Source of the DNA: Streptomyces sp. NBC_00162
GTDB taxonomy: Bacteria > Actinomycetota > Actinomycetes > Streptomycetales > Streptomycetaceae
Direction: 5' to 3'
Length of the DNA: 64,000 bases
NCBI RefSeq assembly: GCF_024611995.1
Contig: NZ_CP102509.1
Coordinates: 7,192,001-7,256,000 of the forward strand
A program made the translations under genes and the position numbers. The notes under the pieces are model-generated. The model saw nothing but the letters and a program-made list of their open reading frames with translations, was not told the DNA's origin and searched no databases. Of the stretch, positions 17,765 through 25,822 are shown in pieces (positions within the stretch are counted from its first letter, which is position 1; each line of letters opens with the position of its first letter).

Positions 17765-19126
17765 TCAGCCGGTCATCGAACCGCCGAGAATTCTCGTCAG
17801 ATCACGAGAGGCGACGTCGCGGGGGCAGCACACCAGCAGGCGCTGCTGTTTGAGCGCACCATCGACAAGTGCAGGGAGATCCTTGCCGGAATAACCGAAC
17901 GACGCAAGGCCGCCTGGACCGCCGGTATCCGCAACCAGCCGCTGCAAAGTGGCCGGAAGTACATCCGCTCCATGTGCCGTCGACACGCCGCCCAGATTCG
18001 CACCGAGCAACTCGGCCGCACGCAAGTGGCGCTCAGGTGATGTCGGATAGGTGAATTCGAATGCCGCCGGGGCCGTGGAGACGACCGCGGCGCCGTGCGG
18101 CACCATCGCGTGATCGACCGTATATCCTTCCGGCCGGTAGTCCCGGACCATTCCGGCTATCGGATAGGCGCACGCGTGCGGAATATGGGTTCCGGCGTTG
18201 CCGAAGCCCATTCCGGCATAGCTCGCCGCCTGGCTCATTCCGATCCGGGCCTCCAGGTCGTCCGGGTTGAGCACGGCCCGCCTGAGGTAGCGGCCGACCA
18301 GTCTCAGCGCCTGCTCCACCCACACGTCACTGATCGGGTTGGCGCCGACGTACAGCGGCCGGTCCGCGGGAGTGGGGTAGGGGGGACGCCGGTCGTAGGG
18401 GCGGGCCGTATACGACTCGCAGGCGTGCGTCAGCACGTCGTACCCCGAGGACGCGGTGACCGCAGGCGGCAGGGTGAGGGTGTTGGCGGGGTCGATCAGC
18501 GCCAGGGACGGCAGCAGCCGCAGATCGCTGATCCCCGTCTTCACGTTCAGGCCGGAGACGCCGAGGGCGACCATGGCGGTGCACTCGCTGCCGCTCCCGG
18601 CCGTGGTGGGCACCGCCACCAGCGGCTTCAGAGGGCCGGGGATCCTGGTGCCGGCGCCTATCGGCGGGTTCAGGTAGTCGCGTACCGACCGGCCGGGGTA
18701 GGTGAGCAACAGGTTCAGCATCTTGGCGGTGTCGATCGAGCTGCCGCCGCCGAGGCCGACGTAGCCGTCCACCCGCAGGGACGCCAGTTCGCGGGCGGCC
18801 TGGGTGCAGCTCTCGTCGGTCGGCTCCACCTGGGCACGGTCGAAGACCGTGACCGCGATTCCCTCCTGCTCGATGAGCTTGGCGACCCGGGCCGGCAGGC
18901 CGAGGCCGGCCAGCACGCGGTCGGTCACCAGCAGGACCGACCGGACGCCGGCCCTGCGCAGTTCGTATCCGATTTCCCGGGTGGCGCCGACACCGAATTT
19001 CAGCGGTGGAGCCTGCCAGCCGATGATCCTCTCGTGCTCTGGGGAACTCTCGCCGACCCACGCAACCGGCTCCACCGTCTGCCCTCGCCCTCTTAGCTGA
19101 CCGGCAACATTACGTTGCATATTCAC
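17765..19126 (-). CDS. Iron-containing alcohol dehydrogenase, hydroxyacid-oxoacid transhydrogenase (ADHFE1) type
   Basis: About 453 residues. NAD-binding GGGSSIDTAKMLNLLL, PTTAGSGSECTAMV, metal-ligand motifs SGYDVLTHACESYTA, GNAGTHIPHACAYPIAG and VDHAMVPHG match group-III metal alcohol dehydrogenases, specifically the HOT/ADHFE1 branch that oxidises 4-hydroxybutyrate-like hydroxyacids with 2-oxoglutarate as acceptor. The precise substrate is unknown. Start is uncertain: GTG 19126 has no visible ribosome-binding site, ATG 19120 is close by, and GTG 19075 has GAGGG six bases upstream. A GGGAC-N4-GTCC palindrome sits upstream. Confidence 0.85.
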   Translation of the reverse strand: MNMQRNVAGQLRGRGQTVEPVAWVGESSPEHERIIGWQAPPLKFGVGATREIGYELRRAGVRSVLLVTDRVLAGLGLPARVAKLIEQEGIAVTVFDRAQVEPTDESCTQAARELASLRVDGYVGLGGGSSIDTAKMLNLLLTYPGRSVRDYLNPPIGAGTRIPGPLKPLVAVPTTAGSGSECTAMVALGVSGLNVKTGISDLRLLPSLALIDPANTLTLPPAVTASSGYDVLTHACESYTARPYDRRPPYPTPADRPLYVGANPISDVWVEQALRLVGRYLRRAVLNPDDLEARIGMSQAASYAGMGFGNAGTHIPHACAYPIAGMVRDYRPEGYTVDHAMVPHGAAVVSTAPAAFEFTYPTSPERHLRAAELLGANLGGVSTAHGADVLPATLQRLVADTGGPGGLASFGYSGKDLPALVDGALKQQRLLVCCPRDVASRDLTRILGGSMTG

Positions 19127-19178
19127 GACGAATTTGATCAGGTGAGGGCCACATTAGTCGGGTGAATTAAGCCTCACC

Positions 19179-19197
19179 ATAGGACTCTCGTCCCATA
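19179..19197 (-). promoter_or_regulatory. LuxR/NarL-type palindrome upstream of the alcohol dehydrogenase
   Basis: Read on the minus strand: TATGGGAC-GAGA-GTCCTAT. The core GGGAC-N4-GTCC resembles the site class bound by NarL/DosR-type HTH proteins. A TAnnnT -10 candidate (TAATGT, 19156-19151) follows with its first base about 31 bases past the palindrome centre, which would place the palindrome near -43 and over the -35 region, as expected for an activator site. The same core with the same TCCTAT flank recurs at 27089-27106. Confidence 0.55.
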
Positions 19198-19276
19198 CGG
19201 GAAGGGGCGGGGTGTCCGAATTCCCACCCCGCCCCTTCCCGTTCCCCTCCCCGCCCCGTCCCGCCTCGCCGTGCTG

Positions 19277-20515
19277 TCAGGCGGGTTCCACGGTCAGCCG
19301 TGCCTCGATTTCCTTGACACGGACCGTGTCGGCGTCAACGGATTCCTGGCTCGGGCCGCCGAGGATGACCCAGCCCAGGCTGGTGAACAGGTCCTCCGTG
19401 CACGGCACCTGCTCGCCGTTGCGGTAGGGCAGGCCCAGCCGCTGGAAGGTGGGCAGTTCCCGGACCGCGTCCAGTGCCTCGGCGTTGCGCAGGATTCCCT
19501 CACGCGGGCTGGACAGCCACACCACGCGCACCGGCTGCACGATCTCGTACCCGGGGGTGAACGTACCGTCGAGGTGGTGGCGGACCGTGCGGTCGATCTG
19601 GCAGTCCCCGGTGGCCAGTCGCGCCGAATACTGCAGACAGCTTCCGGCCAGCCGCGCGGCCGTCTCGATCAGCCGCGGGCCGTCGGCCGTGAGCATGACC
19701 TCCGTGTGGGTGCAGCCGGTACGGATTCCGACCGCCTGGGCCACCTCACGGGTGTACTCGCCCAGCATCGTCGCGATGGGGTCCTGCGGGGCCAGGTAGT
19801 CGACCGCGTCGTAGATCCCGATCCTGTCGTTCTTCGCCGACTTGCTGTAGCGGCTGACCGAGACCAGCCCGAACTTCCCGTCGACCGAGTAGGTGTCGAC
19901 GATGTACTCCGTCCCCTCGGCGAACTCCTGTACCAGGACGGTGTCGTTGCGGATGTCGAAGCGGTTGACCGAGCCCAGGAGGCGGTTGAAGTAGGGCCGC
20001 CAGTCCTCCCGCGCGCCGACCTTGTGCACGTCGTCCGTGCCCCCGCTGCGGCGGGGCTTGAGCACCAGCGGCCGGCCCTCGAGGCCGTTGTCCCGGATCC
20101 ACGCGGCGACCTCCTCGGGATCGGCGGTGGCGATCTGGCGCAGGTGCGGGATGCCGGCGGCCGCGACCGCCTGGCCCATGGGCCATTTGTCCCGGCGGGC
20201 TTCGGACAGTTCGAACACGTTGCCCGTGCCCGGCATCAGTTCCTCGATCAGCGCGTCGACCAGCATGACCGCGGACTCGTTGCCCGGGATGATGGCGACC
20301 GGGTCGTAACCCTTCACCGTCCGGATGAGCTCGGCCAAGTCCCCGTCGTGGTGGTGCGTACGGAAGAAGGCGTCCGGATTCCACGTACGCCGGTACGAGT
20401 TGAGCGGGCCCGGCGTGCTCAGCACGGCCACCGGTTCGATGTCTCGCTCCCGGAAGGCGTTCGCATACTCGGCCGCGCCGGAGTAGGGGTCGACGAGAAT
20501 CGCGTAGCGGGGCAT
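19277..20515 (-). CDS. ATP-grasp carboxylate-amine ligase
   Basis: 412 residues. N-terminal preATP-grasp domain (YAILVDPYSGAAEYANAF), then ATP-grasp landmarks RPLVLKPRRSGGTDDVHKV, VQEFAEGTEYIVDTYSVDGK and IETAARLAGSC (the ExNxR-type metal loop with substitutions). Such enzymes activate a carboxylate as acyl phosphate and join it to an amine, as in dipeptide ligases. It probably couples an amino acid or short peptide in this cluster. ATG 20515 is preceded by AGGAGG. It lies just downstream of the MFS exporter and is probably the last gene of that transcript. Confidence 0.88.
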   Translation of the reverse strand: MPRYAILVDPYSGAAEYANAFRERDIEPVAVLSTPGPLNSYRRTWNPDAFFRTHHHDGDLAELIRTVKGYDPVAIIPGNESAVMLVDALIEELMPGTGNVFELSEARRDKWPMGQAVAAAGIPHLRQIATADPEEVAAWIRDNGLEGRPLVLKPRRSGGTDDVHKVGAREDWRPYFNRLLGSVNRFDIRNDTVLVQEFAEGTEYIVDTYSVDGKFGLVSVSRYSKSAKNDRIGIYDAVDYLAPQDPIATMLGEYTREVAQAVGIRTGCTHTEVMLTADGPRLIETAARLAGSCLQYSARLATGDCQIDRTVRHHLDGTFTPGYEIVQPVRVVWLSSPREGILRNAEALDAVRELPTFQRLGLPYRNGEQVPCTEDLFTSLGWVILGGPSQESVDADTVRVKEIEARLTVEPA

Positions 20516-20552
20516 TTCTTTCCTCCTGAGTAGTGCGTGGGCGCTGCCTGCC

Positions 20553-21905
20553 TCACTTGCCGACGGTGGCCTCCGCGCCGGTGCCGAGGCCTTCGCCGGA
20601 CCCCGCGCCGCCGTCCGGCTCCGTTCGCGGCGGCTTGCGGTCGGCGGCGCCCGTGGGGCGCACACCCAGCCATGCGGCGCCCACCGCGAGCAGCCCGACG
20701 GCTCCGCAGCCGAGCCACAGGCCGTCCCCGAACCTGTTCCAGAGCATGACGCCGAGGAACGGGCCCACCGCGGTGCCGAGTCCGTACAGCGAGTTCGACG
20801 CGCCCAGGTAGCGGCCGCGCAGCTCGGGCGGTCCGGCCTGCGCCGGATAGGCGAAGAAGAGGGTCGGATAGCCCACGATCTCGCCGAGCGACCAGACGAG
20901 GGTCGCGATCACCAGCGCGGCGATTCCCCAGGGCAGTGCGTACAGGCTCATCCCGATGCCGGTCAGGGCCACACCGGCGATCACCGCGATCCTGGCCGGC
21001 CAGCGCTGCACCACCTTGGCGACCAGCAGCTCGCAGGTGATGACGAGGGCGCCGTTGAGCGCGACCATCGCCGCGTACACGCCGGTGCCCAGGCCGAGGT
21101 GCTTGACCGTCAGCGGAAGGGTCGAAACGTACTGGATGTAGATCACCGAGCTCGCGAACATCGCCAGCAGGAACAGCAGGTAGCGGCCGTCCGCCAGCAC
21201 CGCGAGATAGCTCGGCTTGCGGCCTGTCGCGACCCCGGATTCCGAGGCGTCCGCCGCCCCCTTCTCCCCGGTCGCGGACACCTGGCCGTGGGGCAGGGTC
21301 ACCCCGGCCACCGTCGCGAAGACCAGGATCGCCAAGGCCTCGCCCCAGAAGAGGAAGTCCCACGACACCTGGACCAGGGCCGCGCCCAGCAGCGGGGCCG
21401 CCGTCGTGCCGAGGTTGATCGCCAGCCGGACCATGGCGAAGATCATGACCTGGCGTTCGGCGGGGATGAGCTGGCTGATCATGCTCGTGGAGGCGGGACG
21501 GTACGCCTGGCTCAGGGCTCCGCCGACTCCGATGACCGTCAGGATCGCCGCGTAGTTGTCCAGGTAGAGGACCGCGGGGAACAGCAGTGCCGAGCTCACC
21601 AGCGTCGACATGATGGTCAGCCGCGGACCGATCCGGTCGGACATCCAGCCGCCGGTCAGCACCCCCAGCACGGTCCCCGCGCCGTAGACGCCGAGTGCGA
21701 TGCCGGCCTGGGCGTCGGTGAACCCGCGCTGCGTCATGTACAGCACCATGAAGACCTGGATGAAACCGCCGAGTCTGTTCACCGCGGTGCCGACGAGCAG
21801 GGACTTCACGGCTGTCGGTGACTCCCGCCAGACCGTCTTGACGCCGACGTGGACGGGCTCCGGCTCCGTCTCGTTCACTGCAGAGGGGGAATCGCTGCTT
21901 GCCAT
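20553..21905 (-). CDS. MFS transporter
   Basis: 450 residues with about 12 hydrophobic helices; the family A-loop appears as GGWMSDRIGPRLTI and the second-half loop as PPELRGRYLGASNSLYGLG. Both termini are polar. Likely exports the product of this cluster or confers self-resistance. ATG 21905 follows the stop of the 25-codon ORF by four bases, so translation is probably coupled through that ORF. Confidence 0.9.
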   Translation of the reverse strand: MASSDSPSAVNETEPEPVHVGVKTVWRESPTAVKSLLVGTAVNRLGGFIQVFMVLYMTQRGFTDAQAGIALGVYGAGTVLGVLTGGWMSDRIGPRLTIMSTLVSSALLFPAVLYLDNYAAILTVIGVGGALSQAYRPASTSMISQLIPAERQVMIFAMVRLAINLGTTAAPLLGAALVQVSWDFLFWGEALAILVFATVAGVTLPHGQVSATGEKGAADASESGVATGRKPSYLAVLADGRYLLFLLAMFASSVIYIQYVSTLPLTVKHLGLGTGVYAAMVALNGALVITCELLVAKVVQRWPARIAVIAGVALTGIGMSLYALPWGIAALVIATLVWSLGEIVGYPTLFFAYPAQAGPPELRGRYLGASNSLYGLGTAVGPFLGVMLWNRFGDGLWLGCGAVGLLAVGAAWLGVRPTGAADRKPPRTEPDGGAGSGEGLGTGAEATVGK

Positions 21906-21909
21906 GGGA

Positions 21910-21987
21910 TTACTCTGCGACGCTGCAGGCCAGGGCGACAGTGGCCAGACTGACGTCCGTCCACGATTTCCTGCCACGCGCGGTCAT
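21910..21987 (-). CDS. 25-residue ORF coupled between peptidase and exporter genes
   Basis: This ORF starts ATG at 21987, overlapping the TGA of the DUF2817 gene as ATGA, and stops at TAA 21910, five bases before the MFS start. GGGAGA lies six bases upstream of its ATG. The peptide begins MTARGRKSWTDVSLATV and ends ALACSVAE: a basic N-terminus, one Trp, one Asp and a single Cys five residues from the end. It fills almost the whole gap between two cluster genes with coupling on both sides, which argues for real translation. Function is unknown: it could be a second precursor-type peptide, a small membrane-associated partner of the exporter, or only a coupling device. Confidence 0.55.
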   Translation of the reverse strand: MTARGRKSWTDVSLATVALACSVAE

Positions 21988-23093
21988 CCGGCGTCTCCCG
22001 GCTTCGCGTCCGCGAGCCCGGCGAGGGCCTGACCGAAGACCTCGCGTGCCCGCCGGCTGATCCGCTCGCGCCACGTCGCGTCGTCCGCCGGGCAGAACGC
22101 CGCGCGGATCAGCTGCTTGAGTTCGGAGCCGACCGCTTCGGCCGGCGAGCTGTGCCGGTGCAGCCAGGCATCCGCGCACAGGGCGAGCAGCACCTCGGGG
22201 CCCGGCTGCGTGCCGAACTCCAGGGTGATGGCCGTGAGCCGGCTGCCGGGCCCCAGGCCGTCGGCCACCGCGGTCGCGGTATTGCCCACGATGGGCGTGG
22301 AGGAGGAGGTGCCCAGCTCCGAGGCGGTGAGCGCGTCCCCGTACCAGCGCCGGGCCCGCTCATGGGCGTGGGCGTCACGGCCGCCGCGGAAGATGGGTTC
22401 GCCGACACCGCGCTCACCGAGCCCCGTGTGCAGGTCGATGTAGGCGACGTGCGCGGCGCCGGCGATCTGCTCGGCCACCACCGCCTGGAACACCCGCCGG
22501 GACCAGGTGGGCCGCAGCCCGCCGTAGAACAGGCCGTCGGCGTGCCGGTACTGGCCCCGGGTGACGGCCTCCTGCAGGGTCTGCGGACCGAGCCGCTCGC
22601 GCAGCACGGTCAGGTCCGCCACCAGCTCATGCGGGGAGAAGGCGGGGGAGTCCGGCGGCACCAGCGTCGCGTGGACGGCGTCGTACGCGTCGTTGTGCGG
22701 CGGGGCCCCGTGGTCGACGAAGTTCCGGTTGAGGTCGACGTTGTCCTCGTTCACGCGCCGCAGGTACGCGAAACCGTACGGATTGAGGGCGTGTACGAGC
22801 AGCACACCGGTCCTCGGCCCGGCCTCCCTGGCCACCCCCTCCCGCAGCAGGATCCCGGTCTGGCACGCCGAGCCGCAGAAGCCCTCGATGCCGTGCGTTC
22901 CGGAGACCGTCACCAGCAGCTTCTCCGGATCGGGCGGTCCCACGTAGGCGGTGTCGACGCAGAGTTCACCGCCGTCGGGCCCGCGGTGCCCCGGCAGCGC
23001 GTACGTCCTGCGCCGCGCGCCCGCTGCTTCGGCCGCACGCAGGAAGTCTCTGCGGGCCTGCGAGTAGTCGGAGGGAAAGACGACGTCTGCCAT
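21984..23093 (-). CDS. DUF2817 M14-like metallopeptidase
   Basis: 369 residues. Zinc carboxypeptidase-like residues are intact: GTHGIEG gives HxxE (His67, Glu70), the M14-type DLNRNF motif is near residue 120, the third ligand His222 is in YIDLHTG, and the catalytic Glu is in ITLEFG. The family resembles M14 carboxypeptidases and aspartoacylase-like amidohydrolases. In this operon, next to two very short ORFs and an M29-like protein, a role in trimming or releasing a peptide from its C-terminus is plausible but inferred. ATG 23093 begins the family N-terminus. Confidence 0.85.
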   Translation of the reverse strand: MADVVFPSDYSQARRDFLRAAEAAGARRRTYALPGHRGPDGGELCVDTAYVGPPDPEKLLVTVSGTHGIEGFCGSACQTGILLREGVAREAGPRTGVLLVHALNPYGFAYLRRVNEDNVDLNRNFVDHGAPPHNDAYDAVHATLVPPDSPAFSPHELVADLTVLRERLGPQTLQEAVTRGQYRHADGLFYGGLRPTWSRRVFQAVVAEQIAGAAHVAYIDLHTGLGERGVGEPIFRGGRDAHAHERARRWYGDALTASELGTSSSTPIVGNTATAVADGLGPGSRLTAITLEFGTQPGPEVLLALCADAWLHRHSSPAEAVGSELKQLIRAAFCPADDATWRERISRRAREVFGQALAGLADAKPGDAG

Positions 23094-23128
23094 GGCTGTC
23101 TCGCGTTCCTGGAGTTCCGGGGGGGGGC

Positions 23129-23896
23129 TCAGCCGCGCCCGGAGGGCAGCGGCACACCCAGGGCCGTGAGGATCGAGTGCGCCCCGTCCTGCGTGGGGAC
23201 GTGCAGCATGCACAGCACCCGGTCGCCCGGCGCCGCGTGCTGCTCGAAGTAGGCGTTCGCCTCGGGAACGTAGCTGGTGGGCCGCTCCCGGTAGAGGTCG
23301 AGCGGACGGCCGATGCCCGGGAAGACGCCTCGGGCCGCGTCGAAGGCGGCGCCGGGCACGAGCGCCTCGGCCACCTCGGCCGCCAGCGCCACCTGGCTGT
23401 CGTCCTTGCCGGCGAGATCGGGGTACATGCTGATGTCCGGATGCCCGCTGAACGCCGACATCGCGCAGTGCACCACCGGGTTGTACGTCTTGAGCGCGAT
23501 CACCTCGGGGAACGGGCGGCCGTCGGCCAGCAGCCGGGCGAAGTGGAGGGACCAGCTCTCCCCGAAGACCGGGCCGTTGCGGTACTTGTCACCGACGAAC
23601 TGGATCATGACGTGCAGGCAGGAGCGCCCCGACGGCAGCTCCGCCCAGTGGGACGTGAGCAGCGAGACGGCAAGATCGCGCTCCCGGTCCACCCCGACGA
23701 CCACGTAGTCGGCCTCCGTCAGCATGTCGCGGCGGAGCGTGAACAGCTGACGGGTCTGCAGGCCGGGCATCGTCTCCACCAGGCCGTCCACGATCCACTT
23801 CTCGGTCTCGGTCGGCAGCTCCCGGCCGGGCGGCAGGGCCATCACCTCGACTCCCTGCCGCCCGTTCGGCCGTGCGGCCCGGTCGTTGTCCGGCAC
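23129..23896 (-). CDS. Unrecognised protein with possible GNAT-like core
   Basis: 255 residues, no confident family. The segment CLHVMIQFVGDKYRNGPVF followed by a helix and then EVIALKTYNPVVHCAM has the strand-pyrophosphate-loop-helix-strand arrangement of GNAT acyltransferases, so an acyl or aminoacyl transfer role is possible. GTG 23896 lies 13 bases from the stop of the diiron gene, and ATG 23842 with GGGAG upstream is an alternative start. It is embedded in the peptide-associated operon and should act in the same pathway. Confidence 0.55.
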   Translation of the reverse strand: MPDNDRAARPNGRQGVEVMALPPGRELPTETEKWIVDGLVETMPGLQTRQLFTLRRDMLTEADYVVVGVDRERDLAVSLLTSHWAELPSGRSCLHVMIQFVGDKYRNGPVFGESWSLHFARLLADGRPFPEVIALKTYNPVVHCAMSAFSGHPDISMYPDLAGKDDSQVALAAEVAEALVPGAAFDAARGVFPGIGRPLDLYRERPTSYVPEANAYFEQHAAPGDRVLCMLHVPTQDGAHSILTALGVPLPSGRG

Positions 23897-23908
23897 GGAT
23901 GACCCCGC

Positions 23909-24637
23909 TCAGACGTCGGCCGAGGTGGGCAGCGGGATCTGGCCCTCGGTACGGCCGAGCACGGTGAGCTGGTGCAGCTCGACGAAGTACAGCTTCCACA
24001 GCCAGTAGACGTGGTTGAGGTGCTCGACGACCTTCTGCTCGTCCGCGTCCGTGGTGACCAGGGTGGACATCACCCGCCACACGAAGTCGTCGTGGTCGTC
24101 GTCGAGGTCGGTGTTGACGTGGGCGCGCGCGCCCTTCACGTTCTCCTGGCCGAGGACGCTCTCCAGGTTGTCCAGCCATTCGGGCTGGGTGCGCGTGGTC
24201 ACGTACTCCACGAAGTAGACGCTGGTGATCAGCGCGAGCGGGCTGTCCTCGAACTCCATGCCGTACTGGAGGTACCCGGTGAGCAGCTTGGTGGAGAGCA
24301 TCGGCTCGGTGGAGTAGATCTGGTCCTTGGTGACGCCGACCTTGGCGAGGTCCGCGGCGAACAGCCGGTCGTGCAGCATCTCGTCGTCGGTGTAGTGCGC
24401 CCAGGCCTTGGCCTGCACCGGGTCGACCTTGGTGAAGTACTTGATGGCCAGCGCGTCGATGGTCCGCTTGCGGCGCAGCCGCAGGATGGTCTCGATGTTG
24501 TGGCGCTTGTAGTAGTCCAGGTTGAGTTCGGCGGCACTCTTCTGGTGCTGGGCGAACGGGACCGTCTCGTAGAAGTCCTTGATGAAGGTGTCGAGGATCG
24601 CGTCGACCCGCTTGCGCAGTTCGGGGTTGATCGTCAT
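23909..24637 (-). CDS. Heme-oxygenase-like diiron oxidase/oxygenase (HDO)
   Basis: 242 residues, all-helical. Ligand pattern of the HDO superfamily: Glu37 in AAELNLDYY, Glu86xxHis89 in DDEMLHDRL, Glu144 in YFVEYVT, then His173 and an Asp cluster ending in His182 (HVNTDLDDDHDDF). Members include UndA, BesC, SznF and CADD, which perform N-oxygenation, C-C cleavage, desaturation, or a self-sacrificing tyrosine reaction. CAGGAGGGAAG precedes ATG 24637. Its place between a degenerate M29-like protein and the GNAT-like gene, close to an 18-codon ORF containing Asn, Arg and Tyr, suggests an oxidative step on that peptide or on an amino acid; this is inference. Confidence 0.8.
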   Translation of the reverse strand: MTINPELRKRVDAILDTFIKDFYETVPFAQHQKSAAELNLDYYKRHNIETILRLRRKRTIDALAIKYFTKVDPVQAKAWAHYTDDEMLHDRLFAADLAKVGVTKDQIYSTEPMLSTKLLTGYLQYGMEFEDSPLALITSVYFVEYVTTRTQPEWLDNLESVLGQENVKGARAHVNTDLDDDHDDFVWRVMSTLVTTDADEQKVVEHLNHVYWLWKLYFVELHQLTVLGRTEGQIPLPTSADV

Positions 24638-24660
24638 GGGCTTGCTTCCCTCCTGTGGGG

Positions 24661-25749
24661 TCAGTGGCAGCCGCAACTCGCGCTGGAGACGCGCTGCATC
24701 CGGCCGCGGCGCACCGCTTTGCGGGCGCCGAGTACGACGGTTCCGTCCGATGTCAGCAGCGAGCTGCGGGGGCAGAGGAAGGCCAGGGCGAAACGCGTGG
24801 CCGGTGTGATCCCCAGCCCGAGGTTGACCACGCCGCCGGTGGCGCCGTACACCTCGTTGGGTCCGCAGTTCGCCGGAATGACCTCTGTGGTGGTGTTGAT
24901 CCCGAAGCCGAGTTCCCAGATGACGCGGTAACGCGGATCGTCGGTGAGGAGCTTGTCCAGCTCCGCGGCGGCCGGCGCGGCCCCCGAAGTCTGCGGGGTG
25001 ACACCCTCGATGCTTCCGGCGGTGACGTGGAGCGTCACGGCGTGGGAGACGAGGGGGGAGAGCGCTTCGAACAGCCGCTGCTGCTCGGCGCCGTCGGCGG
25101 GGTCCGCGTGCCGGTGCACGATCGGCCACCCGCGCAGCGTCAGGTCCCCGTGGAGACCGAGCAGCCGGGCTTCCGGCTCGAAGGTGGTGATCTCGGCGGC
25201 GGTCACACTCAACTTGCCGGAAGGGAAGATCTGTTGATCGCCCGGTTCCAGGATTCCCGCCTGCTGGTTCCAGACGCAGTCGCCCACCGTGTGGTCGAAC
25301 TCGGCTTCGGTGCCCGAGGCGTCGTCGACGATCGTCAGCCGGTCGCTGTCCCCGACGAGGTCGAAGAACTCCTCGGCGGTGGCCGCATGTTGGGCGATGT
25401 CGGTCTTCGCCGCGGTGCGCAGGAAGTAGCGGACGTACTCGTCGGTGAGCGGCGTGGAGCCGGCCGGCAGTACGGCCAGCTTGCGCGCGCCCAGCTCCTG
25501 CGGCGTCGGCGAGTCGAGGAAGCGGCCGGGGCAGACGGCCAGTACGTGCGCGTCCGGCGGGACGCTCTCGGCGATCAGCGTGCCCAGGCGCGTTCCGCGC
25601 GGCAGGGTCAGGTGGACCACACGGGAATACCCGTCACCGGGAAGCAGCGAGAGGGGCTCGCCGCCGTCCTCACTCGTTATCAGACAGAATGTCTCGACCG
25701 GCTCGCCGAATTGACCGAAGTCAGCTGTGGTGAGATCCAGCGGTGACAC
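24661..25749 (-). CDS. M29-like paralogue lacking metal ligands (putative pseudoenzyme)
   Basis: 362 residues, aligned end to end with the protein encoded at 25946-27013 (shared FGQFGE/FSQFGE, WNQQAG, GDQQI-PSG, YR-WE-G, PNEVYG/MNEVYG, GLG). Four of the five M29-type ligands are replaced: Glu180 by Lys179, His309 by Asn309, His321 by Ala321 and Asp323 by Ala323; only Glu279 remains. It therefore probably does not bind a catalytic metal pair and may serve as a partner or peptide-binding subunit. It ends in a unique basic, Cys-containing tail (ASCGCH). GTG 25749 was chosen because it aligns with the paralogue's start and follows AGGGAG. Confidence 0.8.
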   Translation of the reverse strand: MSPLDLTTADFGQFGEPVETFCLITSEDGGEPLSLLPGDGYSRVVHLTLPRGTRLGTLIAESVPPDAHVLAVCPGRFLDSPTPQELGARKLAVLPAGSTPLTDEYVRYFLRTAAKTDIAQHAATAEEFFDLVGDSDRLTIVDDASGTEAEFDHTVGDCVWNQQAGILEPGDQQIFPSGKLSVTAAEITTFEPEARLLGLHGDLTLRGWPIVHRHADPADGAEQQRLFEALSPLVSHAVTLHVTAGSIEGVTPQTSGAAPAAAELDKLLTDDPRYRVIWELGFGINTTTEVIPANCGPNEVYGATGGVVNLGLGITPATRFALAFLCPRSSLLTSDGTVVLGARKAVRRGRMQRVSSASCGCH

Positions 25750-25781
25750 GGGCGCACTCCCTAGTGAAAGACGACGAGAAC

Positions 25782-25815
25782 CCCGTGGCGGGGCATTCAC
25801 ATGCCCCGCCACGGG
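25782..25815 (-). promoter_or_regulatory. Perfect 15-bp hairpin after the 18-codon ORF
   Basis: CCCGTGGCGGGGCAT (25782-25796) pairs perfectly with ATGCCCCGCCACGGG (25801-25815) around a 4-base loop. It begins 8 bases after the short ORF's stop and ends 33 bases before the next start codon. There is no T-run. An element here would act as an attenuator or a 3'-end stabiliser, allowing the short ORF to be made in excess over the enzymes, as commonly seen behind precursor-peptide genes. Confidence 0.75.
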
Positions 25816-25822
25816 TCGGTAC

